Below, one piece after another: positions 9,500-16,491 of a DNA stretch of 44,043 nt (positions within the stretch are counted from its first letter, which is position 1; every line of letters begins with the position of its first letter). Position numbers and translations under genes: made by a program. Origin of the DNA: Clostridia bacterium (GTDB taxonomy: Bacteria > Bacillota_A > Clostridia > Christensenellales > Aristaeellaceae); assembly GCA_017938645.1 (NCBI GenBank), contig JAGBBE010000143.1:1-44043 (forward strand), given 5' to 3'. The notes beneath the pieces are model-generated. The model was not told where the DNA came from, made no database searches, and saw only the letters and a program-made list of their open reading frames with translations.

Positions 9500-10132
9500 T
9501 CAGGCTTCCGGCGTGAGATGCTGAATAATCAGAAGCGTACCGTCGCGGACGGTGACGCAGGACGGACAATCCAGATGTTCATTGCTCACGCCCAAAGGAT
9601 AATCCGAGGTGAGCTCGGCATTGTGAAGCTGATATTTGAGTCCTTCAATCGAAACGCCATGCGCCTGATGACTCAGACAGAAGACGCTCACAAGCGTTCC
9701 GGCAGGACGGCAGGGGAGTGCAAGAGCGGCATTGGTAAGGGCATAGGCGTCGTAATCCAGCGCGGCCATGCGTACCGAAGCGCCCATGCGGCTTATGCGG
9801 CACATGCTCTGCCAGTTGGCCAGAAGATGATCCACCCGTCCGCCGCTGCAGCCGTACAGCGCAAAATCGCGATATCCCATTCTCCATCCATATGAAAGGG
9901 CGATGCCGGTGTCGGTGTCGTCCTTTTCCACGGGAAAACGCTCCAGCGGAAGATCGGAGGGAAATGGATAATCGCCCAGCGAATCCAGATCACCCATGAG
10001 CAGATCCGGCCTGATGCCCACCTTCTCCAAAGCGCGGTACCCGCCGTCAGCCGCAATCACAAGATCTCCGGGCTGAGGCGCAAGACCTCTTTCGGTAAAC
10101 TCGCCCGCTCCAACAATGTAGCACGTCGCCAT
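9500..10132 (-). CDS. thiN: Thiamine pyrophosphokinase
   Basis: Transfers pyrophosphate from ATP to thiamine, making the cofactor TPP. The 210-residue protein has the family core: IAADGGYRAL and RPDLLMGDLDSLGDY (N-terminal catalytic domain with conserved Asp residues), VEKDDTDTGIAL, and GGRVDHLLAN. A C-terminal thiamine-binding beta domain ends in SNEHL and a typical short tail. Start chosen at 10132, where GGAGGCGCTATC precedes ATG; the frame stays open far upstream opposite other genes, but that extension is an antisense shadow. It has its own strong promoter at 10157-10185. Confidence 0.93.
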   Translation of the reverse strand: MATCYIVGAGEFTERGLAPQPGDLVIAADGGYRALEKVGIRPDLLMGDLDSLGDYPFPSDLPLERFPVEKDDTDTGIALSYGWRMGYRDFALYGCSGGRVDHLLANWQSMCRISRMGASVRMAALDYDAYALTNAALALPCRPAGTLVSVFCLSHQAHGVSIEGLKYQLHNAELTSDYPLGVSNEHLDCPSCVTVRDGTLLIIQHLTPEA

Positions 10133-10156
10133 GATAGCGCCTCCAATCTTTTTGTC

Positions 10157-10185
10157 AGTATAACGGCGCAGGAAGTGGCTGTCAA
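10157..10185 (-). promoter_or_regulatory. Sigma-A type promoter of thiN
   Basis: On the minus strand TTGACA (10180-10185) and TATACT (10157-10162) are separated by 17 bases, about 25 bases before the thiN start. Confidence 0.85.
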
Positions 10186-10221
10186 GGCAGCATTTGTTAC
10201 CTTCTGCACTTTCCGGATTGA

Positions 10222-10250
10222 TTGCTTTATGATGCCGTTTGTGGTATGAT
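10222..10250 (+). promoter_or_regulatory. Promoter of the 10289-14236 operon
   Basis: TTGCTT (10222-10227), a 17-base spacer and TATGAT (10245-10250) with an extended -10 TG. It is divergent from the thiN promoter. ATCGACA at 10254-10260, one mismatch from an inverted Spo0A box, lies just downstream. Confidence 0.7.
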
Positions 10251-10288
10251 ATGATCGACATTTTGTGCTGAAGGGAGCGCATTCCGGA

Positions 10289-10966
10289 ATGAAACGTTTT
10301 GTGTGTTTTTGCCTTCTTTTTGTGCTTTGCCTTTGCCTGCAGGGCATGGCTTTTGCGCTGGAAAGGCCTGAAGTTGGCGACATCGTCGTCATCGGCGCCT
10401 ACGAGCAGGATAATGTGCTGGATAACGGCCCCGAACCGCTGGAGTGGATCGTGCTCGAAGTGCAGGAGGACAAGGCCTGGCTGATGAGCAAGTACTGCAT
10501 CGAACAGGTTATTTTCTATCCCCAGCGCGTGCCTATGTACTGGGGCGCCTCCGATCTGCGCGCATGGATGAACGGCGAGTTCTTTGAAAACACCTTCACC
10601 GCCGAAGAAAAGGAAATTATCCTCACCACCATCGTCAAGAACGACAATCCTCACGGCATGAAGGGCGCTGGCGCGGATACCGAGGACAAGATCTATCTGC
10701 TCTCCAAGTCCGAGGTGCTGCATTTTATGCCTGAAATGGCCGACCGCGTGGCCTATCCCACCGAGTACGCCAAGACCAAGGGCATCACCCTGTCGCCCGA
10801 AACCGGCAGCTGCCGCTGGTGGACCCGTACCCCCGGCGCGCGCAAGATGGATATCTGCGGCATGCGTCTGGACGGACGCATCAGCGCCTATGGCATGCAG
10901 GACGTGGACTGGCCCACCAACACCATGCGCCCCGTGATGTGGGTCAGCATTGAAAACGCTCAGTAA
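10289..10966 (+). CDS. Secreted DUF6273-like protein
   Basis: Function unknown. ATG 10289 begins MKRFVCFCLLFVLCLCLQGM, a clear signal peptide ending near AFA; the mature part is about 200 residues. The mature sequence (EPLEWIVLEVQEDKAWLMSK, ASDLRAWMNGEFFENTF, DKIYLLSKSEVLHFM, GSCRWWTRTPG, RPVMWV) resembles the DUF6273 domain, which is common in surface proteins of gut clostridia. It is the first gene of a four-gene unit with the TPR/lectin protein 15 bases downstream. The domain name is from memory of the family pattern and was not checked by search. Confidence 0.78.
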   Translation: MKRFVCFCLLFVLCLCLQGMAFALERPEVGDIVVIGAYEQDNVLDNGPEPLEWIVLEVQEDKAWLMSKYCIEQVIFYPQRVPMYWGASDLRAWMNGEFFENTFTAEEKEIILTTIVKNDNPHGMKGAGADTEDKIYLLSKSEVLHFMPEMADRVAYPTEYAKTKGITLSPETGSCRWWTRTPGARKMDICGMRLDGRISAYGMQDVDWPTNTMRPVMWVSIENAQ

Positions 10967-10981
10967 GCAGGAGAGACAACC

Positions 10982-12343
10982 ATGAAGCTGAATGCACTGA
11001 TGAAAAAGATCGCCCTTGCGATGGTTCTGGTTTTGCTGGTCTGCACCGGCGCGGCCTGTGCTGAGGAGGATCTCGAAGCCAAGTATTCCGCCGCTCAGGC
11101 GCTTCTGGAAAACGAGGACTATGAAGCCGCCGCCGAAGCTTTTGCAGAGCTGGATCAGTATAAGGATAGCAAAGAACTGTGGAAGCGTGCGCGCTACAAC
11201 GTCGCTCTGAAGCATTTTGACGCCGAGGAATATCACGAGGCCAACGCCATTTTTGAGGAACTGGGCGATTACCGGAACAGCAAGAAGAATGCTTATACGT
11301 CCTTCCTGCGCGCCCGCATCATTGACTACAAGCAGGCCAAGGCCCTGTACAACGAGGGCGATTACGAGGCTGCCAAGGCCATGTTTGAAGCCCTTGGCAA
11401 CTACGAAGATTCCAAGAAGCGTGCTGCCGAAGCGGAAGCCAGAATTCAGGAAGCGCTTCAGGCCGAGGCTGAGGCCAAAGCCTATGAGCAGGCTATCAGG
11501 CATCTGGAAGCCAAGGAGTACAAGGCTGCTTTCGACGCCTTTATTGAGGCCGGTCCGGTAGAGGGTTCCACGGAAGGCATGTATCAGGCCGTGTACGGTA
11601 TGGCTTATGAGGCAGTCTATGCCGATGCGCAGACTGCGCTTATGAACGGCGAAAACGCACTTGCCAGACTGACGTTTGAAACGCTGGGCGACTACCTCGA
11701 CAGCGCGGATCAGGCGAAGGCCATCACCGTTGATAATCCGCTGGACGAGAAGGAAGAAACCTATCAGAAGGCGCACATTCTGCGAAAGCTCTGGAAGCGT
11801 GAAGAAGCCAATGCGCTCTTTGCCGAAGTGGGCGACTACAAGGATGCCAAAGACCGCGTGGAGATCATCGCGCCTCAGATTGATGCAGTCCGTCTGCGCG
11901 ACGACGCTACCACGGATTTTTCCGAGGTGTTCACCGCGCCCGACGGCTCTCAGCATTACTATCGCATCTTCAAGGGCGTTCACACCTGGGTGGAAGCCAA
12001 GTTCTTCTGCGAACTGCTCGGCGGCCATCTGGCCACGATTACCAGCCACGAAGAAAATGAATTTGTCTACTGGTTCATGCGCGGCAACAACTTCCTGACG
12101 GCGTACTTCGGCCTGTCTGACGAGGAGCGCGTGGGCAACTGGATCTGGGTGACCGGCGAACCGGTTGAATACACCAACTGGAACCGCGGAGAGCCCAGCC
12201 GCAGCGGCAAGGAACGCTACGGCATGTACCTCTATCTGCATGAAAAGGGCACGTGGAACGACTCCCACTTCTACGAGACGGATAAATGGGGCGAGCCCGG
12301 CTGCAGCTTCATCTGCGAATGGGACATTCCCGCTGAGAAATAA
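10982..12343 (+). CDS. Secreted TPR-like repeat plus C-type lectin domain protein
   Basis: The 453-residue protein has a signal peptide (about 1-27, ending ACA). A helical repeat region follows (about 30-300) in which units ending in LGDYRNSKK, LGNYEDSKK, LGDYLDSAD and VGDYKDAKD recur, typical of degenerate tetratricopeptide repeats in clostridial surface proteins. A C-terminal C-type lectin fold (about 325-449) shows TWVEAKFFCELLGGHLATI, SHEENEFVYWF, GNWIWVTGEPVEYTNW, GTWNDSHF and FICEW. It is likely extracellular and binds a ligand through the lectin domain (inference). RBS AGGAGAG. It lies between the DUF6273-like and Lgt-like genes. Confidence 0.88.
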   Translation: MKLNALMKKIALAMVLVLLVCTGAACAEEDLEAKYSAAQALLENEDYEAAAEAFAELDQYKDSKELWKRARYNVALKHFDAEEYHEANAIFEELGDYRNSKKNAYTSFLRARIIDYKQAKALYNEGDYEAAKAMFEALGNYEDSKKRAAEAEARIQEALQAEAEAKAYEQAIRHLEAKEYKAAFDAFIEAGPVEGSTEGMYQAVYGMAYEAVYADAQTALMNGENALARLTFETLGDYLDSADQAKAITVDNPLDEKEETYQKAHILRKLWKREEANALFAEVGDYKDAKDRVEIIAPQIDAVRLRDDATTDFSEVFTAPDGSQHYYRIFKGVHTWVEAKFFCELLGGHLATITSHEENEFVYWFMRGNNFLTAYFGLSDEERVGNWIWVTGEPVEYTNWNRGEPSRSGKERYGMYLYLHEKGTWNDSHFYETDKWGEPGCSFICEWDIPAEK

Positions 12344-12361
12344 GGATAAGGGAACAACGGA

Positions 12362-13303
12362 ATGTTTGAAATTGGTGTAGAAAATCAAGTCGCATCTGTT
12401 CTGACCATGCTGGCTGGCGCCATCCTGGCGCTGGCGCTTGGCTGGATGAGAAGCGAAAGGGAACAGGTGGAAAGAAAGAAGCTCGTAATGCTGACCATTG
12501 CGCTCCCGCTGTTTGGAGCCTTCTTCTCCCACCTGCTGTATTGTCTGGTGAATGCCGGAGACGTGTTTTATAACCAGCCTTTCCTCTATGTGCTGGCGTT
12601 CTTTGGCTGCGGACAGATGATGTACGGCGGCATTCTGGGCGTGGTGCTGGCTCTGGTGATCCTTGGCGGGCGCGACCGCATGACGCTTCTGGAAAGCTAT
12701 GCGCCCTCCACGGTGCTGATGATTGCCGCTGCGCGCCTTGCCGAAGGCTTTGCGGGTCAGGGCTATGGCGAATACTGGTACGATGAGCCGATGTTCTTCT
12801 GCCGCTTTCCGTTTATGGTGTATGATTCAGCCTACGAGTGCTGGAGCTGGGCGCTGTTTATGCTGGAAATGCTGATTGCGCTGATCCTGCTGGTCGTGCT
12901 TCTTGTGAAGAAAAAAGGCCGCAAGGGCGACGGCATGCTGCTGGGACTCGGCTTGTACGCCTGTGCGCAGGTTGTCCTTGAAAGCCTGAGGCGTGACGAA
13001 TTCCTTCGCTGGGGATTTGTGCGCGTGGAGGAATTGTTCAGCGCGGTGGTGATCCTGCTTGTGCTGATTCTCTACTGCCTGTATACAGGCAAAGGCAAAG
13101 CAGCCAGCAAGGCTGTCTGCTTTGCCTTGTTCCTCGCCATGGTCGTATTGTGCCTGCTTCTGGAGTTTGCCACGGAGGGACGCATTCCCTTCCTGCTGTT
13201 CCTGGAAGTCTGGCAGTGCTACGCCGCCATGGCGGGCGCATGCGCTGTGATGGCCGGATGCGTACTGTGGATGCGCGGCATGACAATCGTAGAAAAGGAT
13301 TGA
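12362..13303 (+). CDS. Divergent Lgt-like (prolipoprotein diacylglyceryl transferase family) membrane protein
   Basis: 313 residues with about eight hydrophobic helices. The central part follows the Lgt pattern: GQMMYGGILG (cf. YGGLIG), then AARLAEGFAGQGYG aligned with the Lgt signature GRIGNFINGELWG, then YECWSWALFMLEM, and LESLRRDEFLRWGF (cf. EFLR.D). The signature Arg and last Gly are kept, but the usual Asn and Glu positions appear as Glu and Gln, so activity is uncertain. Extra C-terminal helices are present. Its start is 18 bases after the lectin gene and its stop 3 bases before the glycosidase gene. A canonical lgt is expected elsewhere in the genome. Confidence 0.72.
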   Translation: MFEIGVENQVASVLTMLAGAILALALGWMRSEREQVERKKLVMLTIALPLFGAFFSHLLYCLVNAGDVFYNQPFLYVLAFFGCGQMMYGGILGVVLALVILGGRDRMTLLESYAPSTVLMIAAARLAEGFAGQGYGEYWYDEPMFFCRFPFMVYDSAYECWSWALFMLEMLIALILLVVLLVKKKGRKGDGMLLGLGLYACAQVVLESLRRDEFLRWGFVRVEELFSAVVILLVLILYCLYTGKGKAASKAVCFALFLAMVVLCLLLEFATEGRIPFLLFLEVWQCYAAMAGACAVMAGCVLWMRGMTIVEKD

Positions 13304-13306
13304 TGA

Positions 13307-14236
13307 ATGATGAACAAAAAGCTTGCTTTGATGCTGATGGCCGTGTTGGCCTGCATGCTTCTCTCTTTTGCCGCTTTGGCTGAGGAAGCCCTGCCTGAAC
13401 CCATCGAAGGTCTGCCTCAGATGGTGAGGGTTGAGTTTCCTGCGGGTATCGACTACACCGCTCCTGCCAAGGTTTCCGAGAACAACAAGCCCAGCGAGGA
13501 AGGCTTCAATGAGGACAGCTCGCATTATCACGATGATTCGCTGGATGTTCAGGTGCACATGATCCGCGCCTATGACACGCCCTGCGCCGTGGCCTTTGTG
13601 CAGATTGCAGATCCTGATCAGCTGCGCACTGAGATGGCCAAACCCTATCCGCAGCGCGCCACCATGCGCAGCGATACCATGGCCAAGCGTGTCAATGCGG
13701 TTTTGGCCGTAAACGGCGACTGGTTCAGTTACCACAACTCCGGCATCATCTGGCGCAACGGCGAACGCCTGCGCAACCGTGAGGACGAAACCTCCGACGG
13801 ACTGGTGATCGATACCAACGGCGATCTGCACATCATCCGTCCGATCCTCGAAAGCGAGTATGAAAAGCTGACCACGCCCATCATGCACGCCTTTGCCTTT
13901 GGCCCTGCGCTGGTCAAGGATGGCGAAGTGCTGGAAATCGTCAACCGCAAGGTGACCTACAAGCAGCGCATGGGTATCGGCCAGATCGGACCGCTGAGTT
14001 ATGTGTTCGTAGCTGCTGACGGTCCCGATCAGCCAAACTCCGTGGGCCTGAGCGTGCCCCAGCTGGCACAGCTGATGCATGACCTCGGCGCGCAGACCGC
14101 TTACAATCTCGACGGCGGCCAGTCCACCTCCATGCTGATGCACATGGTCAAGATCAATGGCCAGGCGCCCAAGACCTTCCGCGCCATCGGCGATATCATC
14201 TACTTTACCACCGCCATTCCCTCTGAAGAGGAATAA
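13307..14236 (+). CDS. Secreted phosphodiester glycosidase family protein
   Basis: 309 residues with a signal peptide (MMNKKLALMLMAVLACMLL...ALA). It carries the NAGPA-type phosphodiester glycosidase domain: LAVNGDWFSYHNSGIIWRNG, FAFGPALVKDG, and the active-site region TAYNLDGGQSTSM. Members hydrolyse sugar phosphodiesters; in Firmicutes they are extracellular and act on cell-wall or exopolysaccharide modifications. The substrate here is unknown. ATG 13307 is preceded by AAAGGA at 7 bases; an adjacent ATG at 13310 is possible. Last gene of the unit, followed by a terminator. Confidence 0.87.
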   Translation: MMNKKLALMLMAVLACMLLSFAALAEEALPEPIEGLPQMVRVEFPAGIDYTAPAKVSENNKPSEEGFNEDSSHYHDDSLDVQVHMIRAYDTPCAVAFVQIADPDQLRTEMAKPYPQRATMRSDTMAKRVNAVLAVNGDWFSYHNSGIIWRNGERLRNREDETSDGLVIDTNGDLHIIRPILESEYEKLTTPIMHAFAFGPALVKDGEVLEIVNRKVTYKQRMGIGQIGPLSYVFVAADGPDQPNSVGLSVPQLAQLMHDLGAQTAYNLDGGQSTSMLMHMVKINGQAPKTFRAIGDIIYFTTAIPSEEE

Positions 14237-14238
14237 TC

Positions 14239-14276
14239 AAAAGCGGAGTGCAGCCATTCGGCCTCACTCCGCTTTT
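14239..14276. terminator. Bidirectional terminator between the glycosidase and phosphatase genes
   Basis: AAAAGCGGAGTG and CACTCCGCTTTT form a 12-pair stem with a 14-base loop. It is flanked by A and T runs, so it can serve both convergent units. Confidence 0.85.
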
Positions 14277-14288
14277 GTATATCCCAAA

Positions 14289-14834
14289 TCAGATGCGCAT
14301 ATGGCTTCCGTCCGTTTCGAGCACATAGCCCTCGGCGCACCGTAGCTGAAAATCATAATAGCTTCCCTCTGGCTTTGCGTGCGCTTCCATGATCGCCATG
14401 ATGGTCGTACCGTGTACAATCAGCGCGCTGTCCTCATCAACCTGCTGACTGAGCGCGTCAAATGCCTGAAGGCAGCGCGTGGTCAGCTCGGCGCGGCTTT
14501 CACCACCCGGAAAGGGCAGAGTGCCGAATGAATCCACCCAGCGCTGGTAATCCTCACGCCCGTTAAGATCGGCATAGCTCATGCCCTCGAAGTCACCGAA
14601 ATCACACTCGCGGAACTCCGGGATGATTTCGGGCTTCACGCCGGGATAGATCAACTCCGCCGTTTCGATACAGCGCTTCATGGGACTTGTAAACACACGC
14701 TTTACAGCCGGATAGTTGCGGCTCTGGAGATCGGCAATGCCCTGTTCACAGAGCGACTCGTCTGTGCGCGAACCGATATAGCAATGCTCCAGATTGCCAA
14801 GCGTCTGTCCATGGCGGATGAGTACCCATTTCAT
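14289..14834 (-). CDS. Histidine phosphatase family protein
   Basis: A 181-residue phosphoglycerate-mutase-like phosphatase. The catalytic RHG is at residues 8-10 (LIRHGQT). The second core Arg is in SPMKRCIETA, the catalytic Glu region is EFRECDFGDFEG, and the second His is in LIVHGTTIMAI. Size and the GDFEG motif are close to alpha-ribazole phosphatase (CobC) and small broad-range phosphatases; the substrate cannot be decided. It is transcribed divergently from the pseudo-sortase/peptidase gene. A TGTCGAA heptamer (Spo0A-box core) lies on its strand at 14874-14880. Confidence 0.88.
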   Translation of the reverse strand: MKWVLIRHGQTLGNLEHCYIGSRTDESLCEQGIADLQSRNYPAVKRVFTSPMKRCIETAELIYPGVKPEIIPEFRECDFGDFEGMSYADLNGREDYQRWVDSFGTLPFPGGESRAELTTRCLQAFDALSQQVDEDSALIVHGTTIMAIMEAHAKPEGSYYDFQLRCAEGYVLETDGSHMRI

Positions 14835-14919
14835 TTGTCATGCACCCCGATTTGTTTCCTTTTGCTACATTGTTTCGACATTCTTCTTGCTTTTTCCTGC
14901 CGGGAAGGAAAGGGAGCAA

Positions 14920-14948
14920 TTTACTTCCGTCTGCGAAAATGCTATAAT
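14920..14948 (+). promoter_or_regulatory. Promoter of the pseudo-sortase/C39 gene
   Basis: TTTACT (14920-14925), 17 bases, TATAAT (14943-14948) with the extended -10 TGC directly before it. It lies 35 bases before the start codon. Confidence 0.75.
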
Positions 14949-14982
14949 GTTGCGGATTCCCATAAAGATAGGATGAACACTG

Positions 14983-16443
14983 ATGATTGAACGTCCCAAG
15001 GTCTGTGTGCGCAGATGGGCGGCGCTGGTTATGGCATGCTGGATGTGCCTGACGGCTTTATGTCCTGCACAGGCGGAAAGGCAGACCTATTATACGGTGG
15101 ATTTTGAGTACATCCGCCAGTTTGTCAGAAACGCCGCAGCATGGATCTATCAGCCCGGAACGGATATCAACATGCCGCTGGTCTATTCCGAAGATCCGCA
15201 TTTCTATCTGTCGCACCGGTATGACGGAAGAAGCGCCGGCAACGGCACCATTTTCATGACCAGCGATGACAAACCCGACTTTTCTGCACCGGTGATTGTT
15301 CTGCGCGGCAATAACTGTCTGGATTATTCTCTGTTCGGCAGTCTGTCGGAGTACAGCGACGAGCATTTCTACCGCGAGAGGCCAAGTTTTATGCTCATTA
15401 CGCCGGATGGAAACTATCAGCTGGATGTGTTTGCGGGTCTTCGTCTCAGACACAGCGACCATGTCTCATGGATGGTTTCTGACGACGACGAGGAACGCAT
15501 GCAGGCGCTTGAAGGCATTCTGGAAAACTCCTTCATGAAGACGGATGAGAAAAGGCTTCCTCAAAAAGGCGATGCATGGGCGATTCTGACCACGGAATCC
15601 GCAAACAACAGCGGTTCCCGCTTTGTGGTTTATGCCCGGAAGCGTCTGATTGAACAAGGCGATGCAAAGCCTGTGGATCTGGTGAAGGCGGAGATGGACG
15701 AGCGTGCGACACGCAACGGTTACTTCACCGTGGAGGGCATGGGCACGTGGATGGTCTACGGTCAGAACGATCCCATCTGGAACCGTCTGATCTTTGAAAC
15801 TGCCAATTCCAGCCGCAGAAGACCCTTCGGCGACGGCGGATGCGGACCCACGGCGCTGGCTTCGGCCATTGTCAATATGGTCAGCAAGGAAGAATTGAGC
15901 AAAATCGCCGACTATTCTGCGTCGCAGTACGGATACCGTTTCTGTCCGTGTTCGGTGAATGAAAACTTCTGCTCCGGGCTTCATCAGCGCTACACCATGA
16001 GCACGCCGGATGAATACCTGCGCTATTTCCCGCTTGCTGTGGGCAGTTTTGCCACGGGCAACAACATCCTTGGCGTACAGGGCAGGCGAGACAGCTGGGG
16101 TACCAACATGAGCTATCTGGAAGCGCTCTGCGGCATCTATGATATCTCCGTGACCTCGACCACCGACAAGCAGGAGGCTATCCGATTCCTGCAGGAAAAG
16201 CGAGGCATGGGCGTATCCTGTACGGTGGCCAGCAGTCCTTTTACTGCTTCCAGCCATTTTATCACGCTTGCAGGCGCGGATGAGGAGTATCTGTATGTGC
16301 TCGATCCGCTCCGGCGCGACAGCTATGGCGATCTGGATCCCTACGGCATGCTGGAAATCCTTACCCCCGGTCTGGTGCGCGTGCCTCTGGAGGATGTGGT
16401 GAATATTCCGCTTTATCCCGTGTATATGCTGGAACGTAAATAA
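14983..16443 (+). CDS. Secreted pseudo-sortase B / C39-like cysteine peptidase fusion
   Basis: 486 residues with a signal peptide (about 1-31). Residues 60-222 follow class B sortases: DINMPLVYSEDPHFYLSHRY, GNGTIFM, SLFGSLSEYSDEHFY and SRFVVYARK. The catalytic His of the GHN motif is replaced (VLRGNN, 106-111), and the catalytic Cys of LSTC is Glu205 (ILTTES); Arg213 remains. Residues 255-445 look like a C39/papain-like peptidase: GDGGCGPTALASAIVNM with Cys287, SSHFITLAGADEEY with His425, then DP at 441-442. It probably acts at the cell surface as an active peptidase carrying a non-catalytic sortase fold (inference). The start has AGGA 10 bases upstream and its own promoter. Confidence 0.8.
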   Translation: MIERPKVCVRRWAALVMACWMCLTALCPAQAERQTYYTVDFEYIRQFVRNAAAWIYQPGTDINMPLVYSEDPHFYLSHRYDGRSAGNGTIFMTSDDKPDFSAPVIVLRGNNCLDYSLFGSLSEYSDEHFYRERPSFMLITPDGNYQLDVFAGLRLRHSDHVSWMVSDDDEERMQALEGILENSFMKTDEKRLPQKGDAWAILTTESANNSGSRFVVYARKRLIEQGDAKPVDLVKAEMDERATRNGYFTVEGMGTWMVYGQNDPIWNRLIFETANSSRRRPFGDGGCGPTALASAIVNMVSKEELSKIADYSASQYGYRFCPCSVNENFCSGLHQRYTMSTPDEYLRYFPLAVGSFATGNNILGVQGRRDSWGTNMSYLEALCGIYDISVTSTTDKQEAIRFLQEKRGMGVSCTVASSPFTASSHFITLAGADEEYLYVLDPLRRDSYGDLDPYGMLEILTPGLVRVPLEDVVNIPLYPVYMLERK

Positions 16444-16445
16444 CA

Positions 16446-16483
16446 AAAACGCCGCTTTGAGCATTTGCCCAAAGCGGCGTTTG
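16446..16483. terminator. Bidirectional terminator between convergent genes
   Basis: AAACGCCGCTTTG and CAAAGCGGCGTTT pair perfectly over 13 bases around a 10-base loop. It lies between the peptidase stop and the glgA stop. Confidence 0.9.
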
Positions 16484-16491
16484 ATATCCGA

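Noticed and set aside
10133..12532. Long N-terminal extension of the thiamine pyrophosphokinase frame
   Set aside because: It lies antisense to two exported-protein genes. The real start at 10132 has an RBS and its own promoter, and the conserved family begins there.
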